A DNA stretch of 64,000 nt from Planoprotostelium fungivorum (lineage: Eukaryota; Evosea; Variosea; Cavosteliida; Cavosteliaceae). The DNA lies in the NCBI GenBank assembly GCA_003024175.1, contig MDYQ01000176.1, positions 23,960 to 87,959 of the forward strand, in the 5' to 3' direction. The notes beneath the pieces were generated by a model, which worked only from the letters and a program-made list of their open reading frames with translations, ran no database searches and had not been told where the DNA came from. Positions 26,886 through 37,919 of the stretch are shown in pieces. Within the stretch, counting starts at the first letter, position 1, and each line of letters begins with the position of its first letter. A program made the translations under genes and the position numbers.

Positions 26886-27652
26886 TCATGATGTTCCATC
26901 GTCTACCTTATTTTCTGTCCCTTTCCATTTGGCTCTGCGATTCTGGAACCATATCTGCACCTTTCTCGGTGTCGTCTGTAGCGTCTCCGCCAATTGTTTT
27001 CTCGCCTTGACCGATGGATACGGACATGATTGGAAGACGATCTCCAGGCTTTCCTTCTGCAATTTGGGGATGTTCTGTCGTTTCCTCAAGTTACACGTAG
27101 AAACGGGTATGTCTATGGTCAGTTGCCGGTAGGAAGAGTTATCATCTGATACGAATGTGAGGCGACGAAAAAAGAGGAGAGATGGAGATTACCTGAGGGA
27201 CTGCGGGTGTCGCTATCGTCTTCCGGAGAGAGAGGCGGCGATGGAGTCTGATCTGCTCCATCATTCAACATGACGGGGAGTACTTGGGAGTCTCCGCCCA
27301 TCCAGTGATTAGTCTGTTCTAAAACCGAAACGAGCGGTGGCAGCTGTTGTGCTTGTGGCGAGGTCCTACGAAAATTTACGTTGTCTTCTAAAGAGGTCGG
27401 ATGATACTCCAATTGACTCCTGACAGTCTCTAAGAGGACGTGAAGGTCAGCCATCTGGTGAAAGTTAAAAGATATAAGAGTGGTCAAAGAACCTACCGAT
27501 TGAAGGAGAGTCCTCTTCAGTCCCTCATGTTCAACGTACGAGATGTTTCCTGCTGCGCAAGAGATAACGTGGAATGCCTGCAGCCATCCTTTAGCATCCA
27601 TCTTATATCTTAGGACGTCACCCTCTGAAAACAAGAATCGATATTCATCCAC
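26886..27652 (-). CDS. homeodomain transcription factor, N-terminus uncertain
   Basis: The last exon encodes a homeodomain: LRKRQNIPKLQKESLEIVFQ, then YPSVKARKQLAETLQTTPRK, then VQIWFQNRRAKWK with Gln at position 50. This is a nuclear DNA-binding regulator of the typical, non-TALE, 60-residue class. Upstream exons (EYRFLFSEGDVLRYKMDAKG, a Ser/Pro-rich linker SPPLSPEDDSDTRSPS) join through introns near 27119-27194 and 27450-27497. The position 27652 is a GTG, not ATG, in this frame, and an in-frame stop lies just upstream, so a further 5' exon with the true start probably exists within about 60 bp. Confidence 0.8.
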
Positions 27653-28073
27653 TGGGCCGGGGACCTTACTCCAAGATGATCACTCGACCCTTGCATCATC
27701 TTCTCTCGGTGCTTTTATGGCTCTGCCCTTTTTTGCAACTTGGATTGCTATCGCTATTGCAGTGAGACGATGCACTTCAAACCCTGACGCTAAGGAGTAT
27801 TAAGTGCGGGTTTATTTTCAATCCTCCAGCCACTTTAAGCAAGTAACGAGTACTCGGGATTTATCTGAGGATGCCATCAACCCTTCAAAGACGTACTACT
27901 TTGCGTGATGTTGTGCTTGTTTGATAGAGGGTGGAACGTGAGACGGGAAGTAGAACCGAGCGCTCATTTCGGCGTACACACGAGTTTTATCTCATCCGTA
28001 GCCACGGTGTCGCCACGACGACCAAATCGATCTGCCGGCCCACGAGAGGTGATATCTAGAGAGTTGCCCACGC
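27653..28073. other. intergenic between homeodomain and RasGEF genes
   Basis: No gene is supported. This stretch must hold the homeodomain start codon or first exon (an ATGATG occurs on the minus strand near 27700) and the promoter, plus the RasGEF 3' end. Confidence 0.4.
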
Positions 28074-31000
28074 TCATGTGCCAGATGAGAGGAAGCCGGT
28101 AGCCTTCTTGAAGAGACGCAGGCGACTGTGGGTGAGGGTCAGCCTTCCATCGTCTCTCTCTTCTCTTGCTTCGTAACGCAGGCTGAGCTTGTAAAGCTCC
28201 TTCTCAGAACAAGCCGGAAGATCGATGAGAAAGCTGTATAGGGGTTCTACTCTTGGGAAATCGTACGGAATCTGTTTTTACAACTCAGATGAGATATGAA
28301 TATGAATTAGAACGTGGAATATGAATTAGAACGTGGAACACGAATGTGAATAGGAAAGAGGGATAGGAACAAGAATTAATAAGCGAAAAGGAGAATGGAA
28401 ATTGTGCGAAGATCTCTACCTGCTGATAACTCGTCAATTCAGCTATAGATTGGTGGAGTAATTCCAACTTCTGATAGTTGATGGAACCTTCTTTCGTCTT
28501 GTCTGGATTACCCTCGTCGATGAAAGTTAGATCAGACAGGTACGTCCCACTACATCAATCAGCGTGACGTACGATGACGTCATCCAATCACATGTAGGGC
28601 AGAATGGGTCCAGAAGATCTCTTCAGCTGGGTGCGGTAGGCGCTGTACGACTTGCTCGGTGACATCAATTTCTCCAGGGACTTGAACAGCTGGAAGGTTC
28701 AACGGATGTTGATTCGTCGACACTTCACCTCCTTCTCTGCGGTCGAGACTTCTTCGAACGTTTTCTTCAGCCTCAATATGGCCGACATATTTAAACCAGC
28801 GACGAAACCCATCAGTGTGTTGTAATTGTTCAAGTTTTTCAATATCTACGTAGCGTCAGATGTCTCACGTTCTGTACAGAATATTGACGTCACCTCCGCA
28901 ATAGCGATGAGCTTTGTCACGACTTTGACTCTGTCGTGAACGTTTTCGTTCTCCAGAATGATCGTGGCGATCCAAAACGAAATCTTGTTCGCTCGGTTGA
29001 TCATTCTCAATACGTTCGGTGACTTGTACCTGCTCACGTCACTCTCTCGTTCACATTTCTATTTCACCTCAGGCGTGAACGATTCCACGACTGATTGATG
29101 AGCTCTGCCGGTTCTACGGAGAAGAAGATCTGTTGATCGATGATGGTCAATTGACGGGCGATCTCTGTCTCTGATAAAGCCAAGAAGAAGGTGCACATGT
29201 TGTGACCCTCTAGATCGTGAACGAAGATCTGCAAAAGTGAGATCTAGATCTGCGCGGGAGATTTGGATTTCAAATTCACCTGCGGTGGCGGGAAGCTCTC
29301 CCGATACGATTGGTACCTCTGTTGGACCTACCCGCGTCAGATGGAAATCTCGCGTAGATCTCCCACCCTCTTCTCGATCAGATCCTCCAACGCCTTACCC
29401 CAAGCTCCGTATTCAGGGATAACGTGCTGGTGAATGAATTGGATCGTAAACTGCAGTTGCTGCTCGCCAAAATCGTTGAATCTGTTTTCCAGCCAATATT
29501 TGAGAACGATGCTGACCCGATGCTGAATGGTCCTCAGTCTCTTTGACGAATTCTGATTCGTCAATTTCTCCGGTCCTTGGAACCTGTGACGTCATCACGA
29601 TGTCGTCCTCCGCGGCGGTGCGTATCGTACTCACCTCTGTGATAGTTTGTGCAGGAGTTGAGTGGAGGTGGTGAAGGACTCGTAGGTGGAGAGGAAGATT
29701 TTCATGAAGCTCTCGTCGATCGTTTCGTCTGTCGTCAAGTGTTCTACCATCTTGTTCAGCGTTCCCGATTTGAAGCAGAGGGGGCTGGCTGGGCCGTGTC
29801 AGATTTCCCGCCCAATTTGAATTTCGAACGTCACCTTCGAGAGTGACGGACAGCCTCCGCATCCGTGGAGAGTGTGTCGTGGGTTCTCCAGTTTCCAGTG
29901 AAATTTCGTCCCAAAACGGAACGTCTTCTTCTTCTCCCACCTCTTGGTCCTTCAAGATGTCGACCTGGAATTTTAATCTATTTACGATCCATCTACAACG
30001 CTCACCTCTACGTCGATGACGTCCTTGTCTTTGCTGTGGCCCGACGTACTGATTACGTAACGTGAAGATTCGACGAGATCCATGATATTCTCTTTCGATA
30101 CAATGGCCGATTGGATCATTCCCATCATCAGCACGATGGTCGTACGTACCTTACGTCAGAAAATTCCCGGAAGATTCTCACCTTGGTCGGTGCGTCGAGC
30201 GATCCCAGCACGGCGCTCAAGAGCGACATCATCTGCGAAAATATGGCGCAGAATTCAGTCGAGGTGTGGGCCATGTTACCCTTCAAGAAATTCGTCACTG
30301 CCACGGAAGAATTATCCGTCGTTGTAGTGGCTGCAGCGATGACGTAATCGATCAATCTACCACGATTGGGACTGTTGGCAAGAGCTTGTTCTTCCGATTG
30401 CGTGCACGAATTACCGTAAGGGCATTTGCTGACGCTGGCGATCTGTGAAATTTCAGTGAAATGTACGGTGATGACGTCATCATCACCTCGGTGCAGATGT
30501 CGATGCTCTTCTTGATCTCGTGGGACAATTGCTGTGACGATTGAATTTCCAGGAAATTTCGATCTACAATCACCTTTCCGCTGTCGACGAGATTCTTGAT
30601 GTCGATGGAGACGTCGAAAAAACTCTCGAAGGCGATCCGGATAAATTGGCTGGCCGTTCGCTCTGTCTACAATCAGCCAGAAATTTAATTTTCCGGACTC
30701 ACCCAGGTCTTTCACGTTGCTGACGATGTCATCGGATAATTTCGAAAACTCCTTCGCCATTTCGCGGGGGCTCTTGGGAAACGCCTGGGACAGACGTACG
30801 AACGGTCGGTGGTTACGTATGACACGGTGGTGATGGTTGTCCACGGCATCGCTGTCGATCGAATTGTTGTCTTCGTCTGTGTCCGTGACATTGTTCCTGT
30901 TGCCACAGTGAGACGATCATCAAGAGATTTCTCTCACTTTTCCGTGACTTCTCGGATGGCATCACGGATCTCCCCCTGGATCATCTACAACGATGAATAT

Positions 31001-33479
31001 TAGAGAAAGAATAAAATGGAATAAGTGATGAGAAGACGAAGAGACGAACAAATATCTCACTTCGATCAAAATCTTTGACGTTCTACCCCTTCCTTCCTCT
31101 TCGAGAGATTTGTAGATGCGAGTCGCAGCCGTTCTCACCATGGCCTCGAAATCGGTGGTGATAGCGTTCGAATTCATCGTTGTAGATTGGTTCAAGGGAG
31201 AAGACGTAGTCGAATGACCGGGTGAGGTCACGTGATCCAAGTGGACCGACTCCAAGACGGAGACCTGCGATCAGTCAGTTCTACCAGAAAATCGGATGAA
31301 ATTTCGTATTACGTCACGAGGTGAAGGAGATTTCTGCATGGGAGAGAAATCGTCTTCTTTCAAGTGAGGTAGAGTCTTTGATGTCATAGAGCCTTTCCTT
31401 CCTTCTTTCTTTGCCACCTTTGTGGGTCAGCTCGGAGGTGAGAAATGGCAATCACCTTCTTCGCCTTCTTCTCGGCCTCTTTGGCATTTTTTTCCGCCTC
31501 ACGGGCGGCCTTCTTCTCTGCCTCTCTCGACGCCTTTTTCTCTGCTTCTTTCGATGCCTTTTTCTCTGCCTTCTCCTTCTTCAGATCATCCTTGTCACTC
31601 GATCTCGTCTGTACCACCTCAGCTCAAAATTTCCAAGAAATTTCTCAGAAATCTCACGTGAACGGGAGGCGAAAACTCCGGTGAAAGTGCGTTGACCGCC
31701 GACATATTGAGCATGGGTATACCTTTCGTCTGAAACGATTCAATCTACAACTCTGTAGATCGACTCACATTCGTATTCTTGTCCATGATTTCTTTCCTCT
31801 TTTCGGACAATCTCTTCTCGATCTTGTCTCTCTCTTGGATCCTCGAAGTGCTACCTCTCAATAGAAGATCCTTCGCTACGCTGCTGTCCACCGTTTGAAT
31901 CCGTGGGCTGCCCGGCTCCATCTGTCATGATTCAGACATTTTTCCTCATGTGAAACTTCGAGGAGATTTACCATGGAATCGTCACGCAGGGCGATGGACC
32001 TTCTGTTTCCTACGGGGAGTCCGGTCATCTTGCCGTAGGTCTGTTCGATCATGGGTTTGTTACTCGGGCTCACTACAACGAGTCATTTCTCCATCCACAA
32101 CGAGCCACTCACGGATGACCGGCGGAGTCGTCGGAGTTTCTTCGAGGAGCTCTTGCTCTTCGTTGGCCTGAGATTTCGTCGGGATTTCACTTACACTACC
32201 ACATCTCACCTCGATGACGGACTGCTTGAGGTTTCGCAGCGAGTGAACTGCTCCATTGATAGCAGCAGCGAATTTTTCTGCCGCAATGTGGAGGTGCTGC
32301 TGAAACAGTTCATCACCTGGTGTCTTGTACAAAATTTTCGACGAAGATATAACACCGATGGTCGCCTCTCTCAACCTATCGGTGAAAATTCAGTCGAAAT
32401 TCCATCTACAACGTTGTAGACTCACGTGAAAGCGGCTTCGTTGAGACGGAAGGACCTGACGGTGATGAGCAGATCGGTCGCGTGTTTCGTGCAGGTTCGT
32501 ATGGAGGAGACGAATTCGTTGGCCTCCTTCTTTTCGTATTGCAGGGCACACTCTTTCAATCGGTCGAGAGCCATCAAGGCCATCTTTGCATTGTTGAACG
32601 CTTGTGTGACCTGTGACGAACATTAAAATCGAGGAAAAGATGAGTGTTGACATTTTATTTCGTATTTCACTGTGAATGGATGATGATGCAGGATGACAGA
32701 GACACTCACCTCTTCTTCGGGTATGATGTCTTCGACGATGGCAGGTGATTGTAGAATGTCTCTCGAGCTGTCATCTTGTTGCATGAGTAAGGCAGGTGCG
32801 GCGATGGTGAAGGCTGATGAAAGTCTTCAGACGAGATCAGATCGATGTTCATCTCACTCGATGAACTGTTCTTTGTGGAGGAACCTCCGCTCCTGGGTGT
32901 TCGCATGGACCTGGGTGTCTCGTTGTGGGAGATGATACTCTCCGAGATGAAAATGAGCTGACGAAGACATTCTGCCACAGAAACGCAAGAGTTGCTGAGT
33001 TTCTGTTTGGTCAAGAAATCGAATGGGTTGGCCAAACTGTTCTGCAAAGCTGCATCAGTGAATGTATTAACGGTGATGCGTTTGACAGAGAATTTCGAAC
33101 GAAATGGACGTTAGAAACAGTCGTAGAATTATATCAAGTGTTCATGTATCTCTACGATCTAATGACTACGAACCTCTCCAGCGGCAACCAGATCGGCAAC
33201 TGCAGTTCGTGTCGTCTGGACGGAATTGTGTAGGAATTGGTAATCGTTCGCTCCCAATGAATTTACAAACGATTGAAGATGGTCGATGCTGTCTATGACT
33301 CGCCTAAAATTGGCGTCTAACGTCTCTAATGTGAAAGGCGCCTCGTCGGTAGAGATAAGGAAAATGAGGCCACGTGCGTCTAGCAGTACTCGCTTGCAAT
33401 GATCTCTCAACTGATCGTTCTCCCTGACCATAGGAGAAGACTCAATTGCGGGTGACAGCGTCACCGCCGCATCTTGCAT
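28074..33479 (-). CDS. RasGEF with N-terminal REM and long helical region
   Basis: The protein exchanges GDP for GTP on a Ras-family GTPase. The REM domain lies at about 29640-29790 (TLNKMVEHLTTDETIDESFM, KIFLSTYESFTTS), followed by the Cdc25 catalytic domain to the stop at 28074. Key pieces are IARQLTIIDQQIFFSVEPAE, the helical-hairpin region (ILENENVHDRVKVVTKLIAI), NYNTLMGFVAGLNMSAILRL and PYMGLYLSDLTFIDEGNPD with INYQKLELLHQSIAEL. The N-terminal 900 or so residues are helical with an Ala/Lys/Glu-rich coiled stretch (KEAEKKASREAEKKAAREAE, about 31470-31570) and no known domain. The start at 33479 (MQDAAVTLSP) is the first suitable ATG. More than 20 introns are present, many containing CGTTGTAG. 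Confidence 0.87.
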
Positions 33480-33608
33480 GTTGCTCTTTGTCTGAAAAGA
33501 TATTCTTCCGTGGGACCATGCGTGGGGCAGGAAATAATAATAATACGAGGCTTCTACAACGCTGTAGATCTGATCATCAATCACAATGAAAGATCCCAGT
33601 CAGGGAGC

Positions 33609-34154
33609 TCATTCTTTACTAGTCACCACGCCTTTCTTCAATATCAAGTTTGCGTATACAGCTCGTTCACTCGTGGCGACGACGGCAAATGCCTTCTTTG
33701 CTCTCTCGTAAAATGCATCGCGGCTGATCGGAGTCAACTTCACGTAGCACTCGTCCGTTTTGAGAGACTGCATCACGATCAGATCAGATGTCCAGGGCGA
33801 TGTATAGATCTCCACCTCATCGAACGATGTCCAAATGTCGGGTCGTCCGTCCTTGAATTTTGCTTTGTCTCCCGGTGTAGGATCCATAACCACTGCGTGA
33901 TCGTCCACGTATGGATCGATGGGAAAGAACCGAATGATGGAGTTCAACAAGGAGGTGACGCCGTCACCGTCTGCACGGATTAAGAGGCGCGTCGCACAAC
34001 TGGCTGAAGGGAAGTTTCCATCAGCGAGAACGATCTCGTCCCCGTGACCCATACCTGACGAAATCAACGACGATTCGATTGGACGTGGCTTACTCATCAA
34101 GGCGTGAAAGAGCTCTGGAGACAGATTGGATGGAATTCCTTTCAACATTACCAT
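33609..34154 (-). CDS. L-fucose mutarotase-like protein (RbsD/FucU family)
   Basis: This is a single exon of 181 codons. It begins MVMLKGIPSNLSPELFHALM and has the family signature GMGHGDEIVLADGNFPS, with the catalytic-type His. It ends with AFAVVATSERAVYANLILKK, whose Tyr/Asn pair is conserved in fucose mutarotases. Family members interconvert the alpha and beta anomers of fucose or ribose and form cytosolic rings. The length is slightly above the usual 140-155 residues. It is the only intronless gene of clear function among its neighbours, and the family is common in bacteria and animals. Confidence 0.88.
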   Translation of the reverse strand: MVMLKGIPSNLSPELFHALMSKPRPIESSLISSGMGHGDEIVLADGNFPSASCATRLLIRADGDGVTSLLNSIIRFFPIDPYVDDHAVVMDPTPGDKAKFKDGRPDIWTSFDEVEIYTSPWTSDLIVMQSLKTDECYVKLTPISRDAFYERAKKAFAVVATSERAVYANLILKKGVVTSKE

Positions 34155-34264
34155 GATGATGTACTTCTACTCGTTGTGTTCGTGAAATGATGAACAGATC
34201 GTTTCGGCATCATTTTACAAACACGTCTGTCATTTCCAACAACATCACACATCACATTCTTCAT

Positions 34265-35848
34265 TCACATCTGTTTCTCTCTCTCAGCCCAGAAGGTGCC
34301 AGCGGTAGATCCTTGCGAAACATATCCACTGAACCGCTGATACAACTCGTGGCCCTCTACCTCATCCACTTGTCCGATGATGGAGTACTGTCCCCTCTCT
34401 TCCTCTCGATTCGGATCGCTGAACGCCATGGCGATCATGTCATCCCAGATCACTCCGACGGCCGTCTGATCGAACGATGATCCCACCACCAGCCTACCCA
34501 TGAACCCTGATGACGTCATCCAATGTACGTACCGTACGTTTCATGTCCCACCGGAAGAATTGGGGTAAGGTGTGATCTTGAGTCGATAGCTGGTCGGCTC
34601 GTCTCCCAAAGTGTGTACGTTCAGAATCCACTGACCAGCGAATCTGTGCATGTCCCTCACTGTACAGATGAACGGACGAATGATGTCGACATCTCACTCG
34701 TGTCGACAATGTTCGTCTGTCGAATGACTTGTAAGATGCTCTCGTCGCTCATGCTATATTTAGAACACACACCGGTGCCTGAGCTTGTCTGCCATTCTGA
34801 CATCCAAACCTGTGGGATGAAATAAGGATGGTACGTACGTACGTCTATCCACTCACGACGGATGCGTAACCGTGTCTCGTCTGGTTGTAGATGGATACCG
34901 TGCGGGTGGGTATGGCGGTGTAACTGATCTGTGGATACGAAATGCACATGAAATTTCCCATTACGGGGCAGTGCACTTGAAACATGCCTCCCAAGCCTGA
35001 TCAGTAGGTCAGTAACTACGCAGTGAATTTTCATCGAGAATTCACCGGTTCCGCGGCACTTCATGACTTTGACTTGAGAGTAAGAATCTTCCTCTTCGAG
35101 AGATAGAGTTCCGTTCAGTATTCCACCGATTGGTGCTGACAGGGGATCTTCGGCAACAGCACCTCTCATGAGCCAGTAGACACAGTCACCGTCCAGTTTG
35201 ATCTCTTTGGAAGATGAGTTGACGTCAGAGTGGATGTTCACCGGACAGCTGTCTGAAGGTTTCCCGCCAACCCTTCTGTACGCTCACGTCTTCCATCTGT
35301 GATCCCGGAGGAAGTTCGGCCTTTACGATGCGTCAGAATGATGGAAGTGATGATGGTGATTGGACTGACTGGATCACCCATTCGTAAAGCTCATCGTCAC
35401 TGGAATCCTCCAACAAGTTGGTGAGTCTCACTTGGCTCAGTCTACCGGGGAGATCGTTCACTGGCGTCTTGTCCACCTTTCTATGCACAGGTGAGGTGAC
35501 ATGAGGGTCAACGTATTCACATTTCATCCGTGTCTTTCGCAGATGGATACCAATTCGATCGTCGAGTGTAATATTTCCTGCATAACTTCTCCCACAGAGT
35601 CTCAGAAGTTGCCCACTCGTGAAACGCTTGACAAGAACTCTGTAGAATGTGAGACGTAAATCATACGATGCATCATTGTGCCATCTGAATACAAACCTGA
35701 CACTGGTGAAGCGAGAGGGGGTCTAGGTATTCGAAAATATTGAACCACACTTCGGGTGCTGCATTATCACATCAACATGGAGGTGTGTCGAGACAAATTC
35801 ACCCAATTCAAGCCAATTGAATTCTTCAATGTGTTGCTCTTGTTGCAT
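34265..35848 (-). CDS. F-box protein with unknown beta-rich C-terminal domains
   Basis: The start at 35848 gives MQQEQHIEEFNWLELAPEVW, and after a 47-bp intron the F-box continues (FNIFEYLDPLSLHQCQ, then ATSETLWEKLCRKYY). F-box proteins recruit targets to SCF ubiquitin ligases through Skp1. A link with the typical WRETFRQL follows. The remainder, about 300 residues, is beta-rich: CVYWLMRGAVAEDPLSAPIG, VHCPVMGNFMCISYPQISYT, FAGQWILNVHTLGDEPTSY and FMGRLVVGSSFDQTAVGVIW. It reads as two sandwich-like repeats and was not recognised. Eight short introns, each about 40-60 bp, keep the frame consistent to the TGA at 34265-34267. Confidence 0.75.
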
Positions 35849-35957
35849 CATGATGTGATGTTAGTCGGGGAGAAATGTGGTGACGTGAAATTCCGTCTCA
35901 AACAACGAATTTATTTACAAATTGTTCTCGTTTTTCTGCATCACGAGACAAGGCACG

Positions 35958-37332
35958 TCATTCTATATGAATCTTGGAGTTGTCCCTCGTCACAACTCCA
36001 CTAGCTCTACACTGACCTCCAAAGACAACGTTTGGGCTCCCGTTCTTCAACCAGCAACTGCCACAGGTATCGAATGCCCACTGTCAACATCATTCCAATT
36101 CATTCTACGCCTATGTCTCACCGCGTTGTATTTTGTCTCTACCACACACATCTTCTGACAATCTTCCGTACTATTCGCTTGCACTGGCTGATCAGGTAGA
36201 TCGTAACCCGGTCTGTCGCTCAACTCGATCCCGTCTCTTGTTTCAGTCAAGACGGGCCAGCCGTATATGAAATTGAGATAGTTCCACCCAAAGTGGATCA
36301 TAGATTCTCCGTAGCCGATGTCGGTGTTCATGTACTGATAGTAGAGGACTGCGCCGTGGACATCGTCCTCCAAGACGGACGCTCCTCCTTCCATGATGTC
36401 AGTTGACCCATCACATGTGATGGTGATGAGATGACGATCACCTGGTGCGTAGATGTTGTCGAAACTGGCTAATACCATCTTCCCTGGATGTTCCATACAC
36501 GTCTGCCCCTCTTCGTTGTAATAAGGTCCTATCGCAGATTCCGCCCTGCAGACTTGAACTCTGTACTCTTCCTTGAGTTCACTGGGTACCCTGGAAAGCA
36601 GTCACCGCTGCTGTAGAAGAGATAGTAATATCCCCCCCGGTTGTATAGGAAGGGACCCTCGGTGCGATTCGGATGTTGATGATCTGATGTAAATGGAATG
36701 TCAATGGTCAACTGCACGGCTTGAGCTTTCGGGGCGACGGATAATGGAGGATTGGCCATCTTGATGCTGAAGATGCCGCAACCGTATGAGCCCTAGGTAA
36801 GATAGTAGTCACCGCCATCGACGAGGAGATTAGGATCGATGCGGTTCCAGGTGGGATAGTTCTCGATCACTCCGATGGATCCGCGATCGATGAAATCAGT
36901 TCCGTCTAAACCAGTGTTCGATGAGGCCACACCCATGTTCGATCGGTACCACGTTCGTTTCTGATCGTCCGTGTAGATGACAAAGACGGTGTAGTAATAA
37001 TATTAAGTGCCTCCGATGAGATGGACTTCAGGTGTCCACAATTTGACCTGTCCATAGCTGGGGAGACCAGCTGACGGGCACTTCCCATCAAACATGGCGC
37101 CGTGAGCGGTCCAGGGGCCATCGAGGGTGGGTGATGTTGCAATTTGACATCCGTATAGATCTTTACCAGTCGTATCTATGGGATGAGTGTAGCGATAATA
37201 GGTGCCGTTGTTGGATTTCAAGATGTTGGTATCTTGAACATTCGAACAGCTGCCGGTGCATGATCTTGGTTTGGGGTATCCTTGTGCGAGGACAAAGGTG
37301 GTGAGAAAGAGAAGAAGGAGCTTCCCTGGCAT
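35958..37332 (-). pseudogene. decayed secreted GH43 arabinanase-like gene with PAN-type tail
   Basis: It starts with a signal peptide (MPGKLLLLFLTTFVLAQGYP) and a GH43 five-bladed propeller: VQDTNILKSNNGTYYRY has the catalytic-base Asp, and RTEGPFLYNRGGYYYLFYS the catalytic Glu. The reading frame is broken three times: TAA after HLIGGT (37014-37016), TAG after YYLT (36793-36795), and a one-base shift near 36590 between CFPGYP and SELKEEYRVQVCRAE. No GT-AG intron removes these. The tail (EDCQKMCVVETKYNAW, CGSCWLKNG) resembles a PAN/apple module after a short intron. An intact version would cleave alpha-1,5-arabinan. It is now probably non-functional. Confidence 0.75.
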
Positions 37333-37919
37333 GTTGTGTCTTGTCGGCCGATCGGTTTTGTGTCGAATCTACAAATTCACGTTTATAAAAGTTTCATGAG
37401 CAGCGGACCACTTTCTTTCCAATCTATCCAATTACGCCGATCTCGGTCCTCATCTGAGTGTGGTGTGGTCATCGTCGCACCATCATAGGACGCTGCTTAT
37501 AGGCCGCCGTCAGCGTGGTTGAGAACACGATATCGATAAGTTCGTGGAGCCGAGTAGTGTCCTTCTGCGTACAATCTCCAATCTATTTTCGATATTGATC
37601 GAATTCTCTGCGTGGGGACCATTCATTGCTGTCAAAATGAAGCGAGATTTCGTCATAATCTCAAATATTGAGCTGGAGATGTCCGAAACTTTCCCTTTCA
37701 CGAAAACTGTGCCTCTATACCATGCAGGCTTGACTCATCAGTTGTTGTTGACCTCACAGAATGTCTATAATAGTTGGTGGATGCTCTTCATTTGGGCAGA
37801 GAACGTGGTCGCGGATAATTAACTCCGATACGCGCGTTTTTTCAAGTTCACAAAAGCTCCGGTTATTAGGGAGAAATTCCAGATACGAACCTACAAGTCA
37901 CGCACAGTCTCTCACCCGT
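37333..37919. other. intergenic, divergent promoters of GH43 pseudogene and histidine kinase
   Basis: No supported gene. On the minus strand a TATA-like CTTTTATAAA (37382-37391) lies about 50 bp before the GH43 start. Open frames on both strands at 37510-37822 show no recognisable protein features. Confidence 0.45.

Noticed and set aside
35958-37332. Stop-codon reassignment as an explanation of the TAA and TAG in the GH43 gene
   Set aside because: TAA, TAG and TGA all end other clear genes in the window, and this gene also has a frameshift.
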